64,000 nucleotides of DNA from Chlamydomonas reinhardtii. Lineage: Eukaryota; Chlorophyta; Chlorophyceae; Chlamydomonadales; Chlamydomonadaceae. The stretch spans positions 820,501-884,500 of the forward strand of contig NC_057013.1 in the NCBI RefSeq assembly GCF_000002595.2, given 5' to 3'. The notes beneath the pieces were generated by a model. That model worked only from the letters and a program-made list of their open reading frames with translations, searched no databases and was not told the origin of the DNA. The position numbers and the translations under genes were made by a program. Of this stretch, positions 61,041 through 64,000 are shown piece by piece. Position 1 is the first letter of the stretch. Each line of letters opens with the position of its first letter.

Positions 61041-62641
61041 TTGACGGTTCAGTGTCTGGCGCGGGACACCATCAATTCAGTCAGCCCCCGCAAACGTCAC
61101 ATCCGTTGCTTGAATTCATTCTGACAGCGTCTCATATATTGGCGCGTATTTCAGCATATCGTCAAGCACGGCGTCGCACAGTTCCAGAAATACTTCAGTG
61201 TCCAGACAGCACGCCTGCGCCAAGCCGATTGACTACTTTTAAAACATTATATGTGAGAAACCCACCATGCGGCACTAGCCACAGAAGTCCCGTAGAAGGA
61301 CTTCCGAGTTCTTCGAAGGCGGTCCTCCAGTGCACACGTAAATCAGTTGTCGGGGAATGAGATGACAATGTAAGGTTAGTGAGTATTTGTTGAGGTTATA
61401 GGTATTTCTTGGAGAGGGCGAGATTAAGTGCAAGGACCAACGAGGGCGTGCGCAGCCCGATGCGCGCACCTATCCCACTGAACGTGCTCTCTCGTTACAT
61501 AGGCACATACACAACGTTTCAGAACCAGGGGTGCCCCTGTTCAGAAAATATGTCGGCTCGCCTTTACCTATGACCTCAGCCCGTTCAGGGCACACAACAC
61601 CCCTGTTGAGCCCCCGCCACGAGTCTAAGGGTCGCACAACCTTGCGAACGACACGTTTGCGCTCTTGGCGCCAGCTATCACCATTAGTCAGCAGGAATAC
61701 TTCCAACTCCGGCTGCCACGAGTCCGCAGTCCAAACGTTATCACGCTTCGTCCACGGCGCCCTTGCCAACCACGCGTCAGCCACGGCCCGGCCCCTTCAT
61801 CTGCCACACAGCAGCGCGCCAGCGCCATCGTAAACACAAGGTGGTAGGCCTTGCCATTCCCCTGCAACAGCACGCCTCCACTAGAAATCGGAGCACCGCT
61901 GCCCTTCCGTGTCGCACACAGGACGCGGGGAAAATGATCACAAGAATTCAAAAGCCAGCCAGCCAAAGATGTGTGGGGAAGTGCGCAGTGCTTCTTAAAC
62001 CATGGCGTCCAAATCACAGCAAACAACGTTGTTCAGCAAGTACCTTGCTGCAGTCAGTCCAGTCGCTTACAGCTCTCGGGGGTGTCTGTATCCTTGGTCA
62101 CGCAGATAACACGCCAGCCTGGAATACAGACTCACCATTTCAGCAGCTCCCGAGAAAACGAATCACAGTAAGAAATGTGCAACGCCGCACACGGGGCGCT
62201 GCGCTACCCAATACCCACTTGCTGCCGCGGCGCGACGCTCCCTGATCCCCTCCCTGCCTCGCTCGCTCACATACGCCGGTAGCCTTACCCTACATGCACC
62301 CCAGACCGCTGCACCAACTTGCGCTCGCCCAGTGCTCACTGGCGCTCACGTGTAATCACCGGGCTCTGTATGCGCGTGCGCATGCCCATGCCAGTGCATC
62401 ATGCATGCTGCCTTGTTATGAAAGAACCTGCGCCTTGCCATCCATATGCTCTCCTTGGACACATACACACGAACCCATCACCACCTGCATTCTTATCCAG
62501 TGCCCAGTGCGTGCTTCCAGCGCCTACCCGGGTCCCCAAGCCCTTCTGGCGACCGACGTCTTAGACAACCCAGCGGCCCTGTTGCCAGGCTCTTGACCAG
62601 CTCCCTCGCCTGCTCCCGCTCTATTCCTGCCCCCGCGCTGC
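61041..62641. other. Intergenic region, no gene seen
   Basis: About 1.6 kb with lower GC than the flanks. It should contain the upstream region (and perhaps a first exon) of the coiled-coil gene and the 3' region of the next minus-strand gene. Open frames here have no recognised motif. Confidence 0.4.
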
Positions 62642-64000
62642 TCACTTGAAAGCATCCAGCCTGAGCTGCACACCCGGCAGGCTGCTGGTGCCGCCGTTGG
62701 CCGCCACGCCGCCGCCCACCAAGTTGTTGACCACCGCCCGCCGCGCCAGCGCCGTCCGCGGGCTATTCCTTGGACTGTTCCTCCCGCCCGCGCCCAAGCC
62801 CGCGCCCCCCGGTGTGTTGGTCCCGCTGGGCGAGCCCGCAGGGCTCCCGCCACGGCTGCGCCTGCTCTGCTCGCTGCCGACGCGCCGCACCGCCTCTACA
62901 AATGAGTGCTGGCGGCGGTAGTCGTCGCCGCCCTCGGCGCCGCCGCCCAGCTCAAAGCCGCCGTAGCGGTACTCCAACGGGCCGTCGTCCTCGTCGTCAG
63001 AGGCGGGTAGCCCCGAGTCCTTGCTCTCCAGAAAGTCGCCTGCGTTCAAGCAAGCAAAAGGGCAGGGAATCGGTTGACACGCGCAGGACACAATGGTGTT
63101 TGGAGCAACGGGGCTGTACAATACCCCAGCTGGATGAGTTGTCGCATAAGCAAAGGGATACCACCGTAGACGCGGCCCGCAAGTGACGTAGCTGCAAACT
63201 GCTGCGTGCCGTACGCACCTTGCAGCAGCACGTTAAGCATGGCCTGCGTGTGCGGGTCCTCGCTGGGATCGTCCCGCAGACGCTCCTGCAGCTGTCGGCT
63301 CTGGCTGCTGAAGCCGCCGGCCACAACGCCCGCGCCCGCGGAGCCATTGGAGCCGTGGGCGCCCGTGCCCGCCACAGCCGCCATTGTGCGCGCGCCCACC
63401 GGATACTCCACCAAGCCGCCGCCTATGTTGGAGCTGCGCCGGCCAAAGGCCCCGTCCCCGGATGGCGGCGCCATCAGCACTGCGCTGTACGCCTGCGACG
63501 CGCCGCCGTTCCCAAAGCCGAACCCGCCAGCGCTTGCAGCGGAGCCAGCAGTATGAATCATGCTGCTGCCTGCGTACAGCATCGCTGGCAACATGGCAGC
63601 GGTGAAGCCCATGCCGGCGGCCGAGCCCAACGATGCTTGCGCCATGCCGTCGCCGTCGTGGGCCATGAATAGGGCGCTTCCATCCATCACAATGCCGGCG
63701 CCGTCACCGTCGCCGTCCTCCTCATCGCCCCCTCCGTGCAGCTGCATGTGCGAGGGCTGGTCGCTGTTGTCGAGGGGGTCGGGATGGTCCGGGTCCACCC
63801 ACGGCTCCGAGTTGATGTCTTCCAGGTAGCCCACGATGGCAGAGGCGGCCCCAGGCATGCCGCCGACGGCGCGTGCCGCCGCGGCGGCAGCGCCGCCGCC
63901 CGCCAGATGGCTGCGACTGAGCGACGGTCGCGGCGGCGCACGGCCCGTCCGCACCGCCATCAGCGCGGCGCTGGCGCTCGTGGTGCGTGTGTAGGACACC
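62642..64000 (-). CDS. Unknown protein, incomplete at the window edge
   Basis: Two exons are visible on the minus strand: 63219 to the right edge (open) and 62642-63039 with the stop. The splice phases agree (LLQ-G-DFLESKDSG). Notable segments are AIVGYLEDINSEPWVDPDHP, RQLQERLRDDPSEDPHTQAM, ASDDEDDGPLEYRYGGFELG and RNSPRNSPRTALARR. The sequence is rich in Gly/Ala/Ser with acidic clusters and looks largely disordered. No domain is recognised. Confidence 0.6.

Overview
The window is nuclear DNA of a green alga, most likely a chlamydomonadalean (Chlamydomonas/Volvox group). The signs are very high GC, many short introns, low-complexity Ala/Gly/Gln/Pro insertions inside conserved proteins, dense (CA)n/(TG)n tracts in introns, UGUAA-type polyadenylation signals, and plant-type plastid proteins (heme oxygenase, plastid L11) beside a Hyp-rich extracellular protein. 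No prokaryotic or organelle genes were seen.

Layout. 1-2246: open right part of a Penelope-like reverse transcriptase ORF with a PHD-like zinc cluster inside it. 2247-4695: minisatellite, a gene fragment and a hAT-type MITE. 4696-6368 (-): phosphopantothenoylcysteine decarboxylase. 6529-6853: an inverted, apparently identical copy of the 3.55-3.86 kb segment. 7529-9604 (-): plastid heme oxygenase. 10472-14323 (+): threonine aldolase. 15052-26143 (-): one 18-exon gene for a predicted 2169-aa STAND/NLR-like protein (TIR-like, NACHT, WD40, WW-like, EF-hands, WD40). 28007-29300 (-): plastid ribosomal protein L11. 29741-32557 (+): SRR1-domain protein. 33546-36128 (+): COQ3. 37623-47014 (-): Ku80. 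47482-51515 (+): secreted SRCR/Hyp-rich protein. 51.5-54.3 kb: transposon debris with a second hAT MITE. About 54.33-55.02 kb (+): intronless ORF with NUMOD3-like repeats. 55540-57369 (+): SYS1. 58247-61040 (-): coiled-coil protein. 62642-64000 (-): incomplete gene of unknown function.

The genes do not form one pathway. The housekeeping genes cover CoA synthesis, bilin synthesis, threonine/glycine metabolism, plastid translation, ubiquinone synthesis, Golgi trafficking and DNA end joining. The most unusual locus is the NLR-like gene: an effector-like N-terminus, a NACHT switch and two beta-propeller regions with calcium-binding EF-hands between them. All coding models were built by hand from conserved protein blocks and splice sites. 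For most genes the exon lengths sum to a whole number of codons, which supports them; two junctions (one in Ku80, one in the SRCR gene) stayed unresolved.
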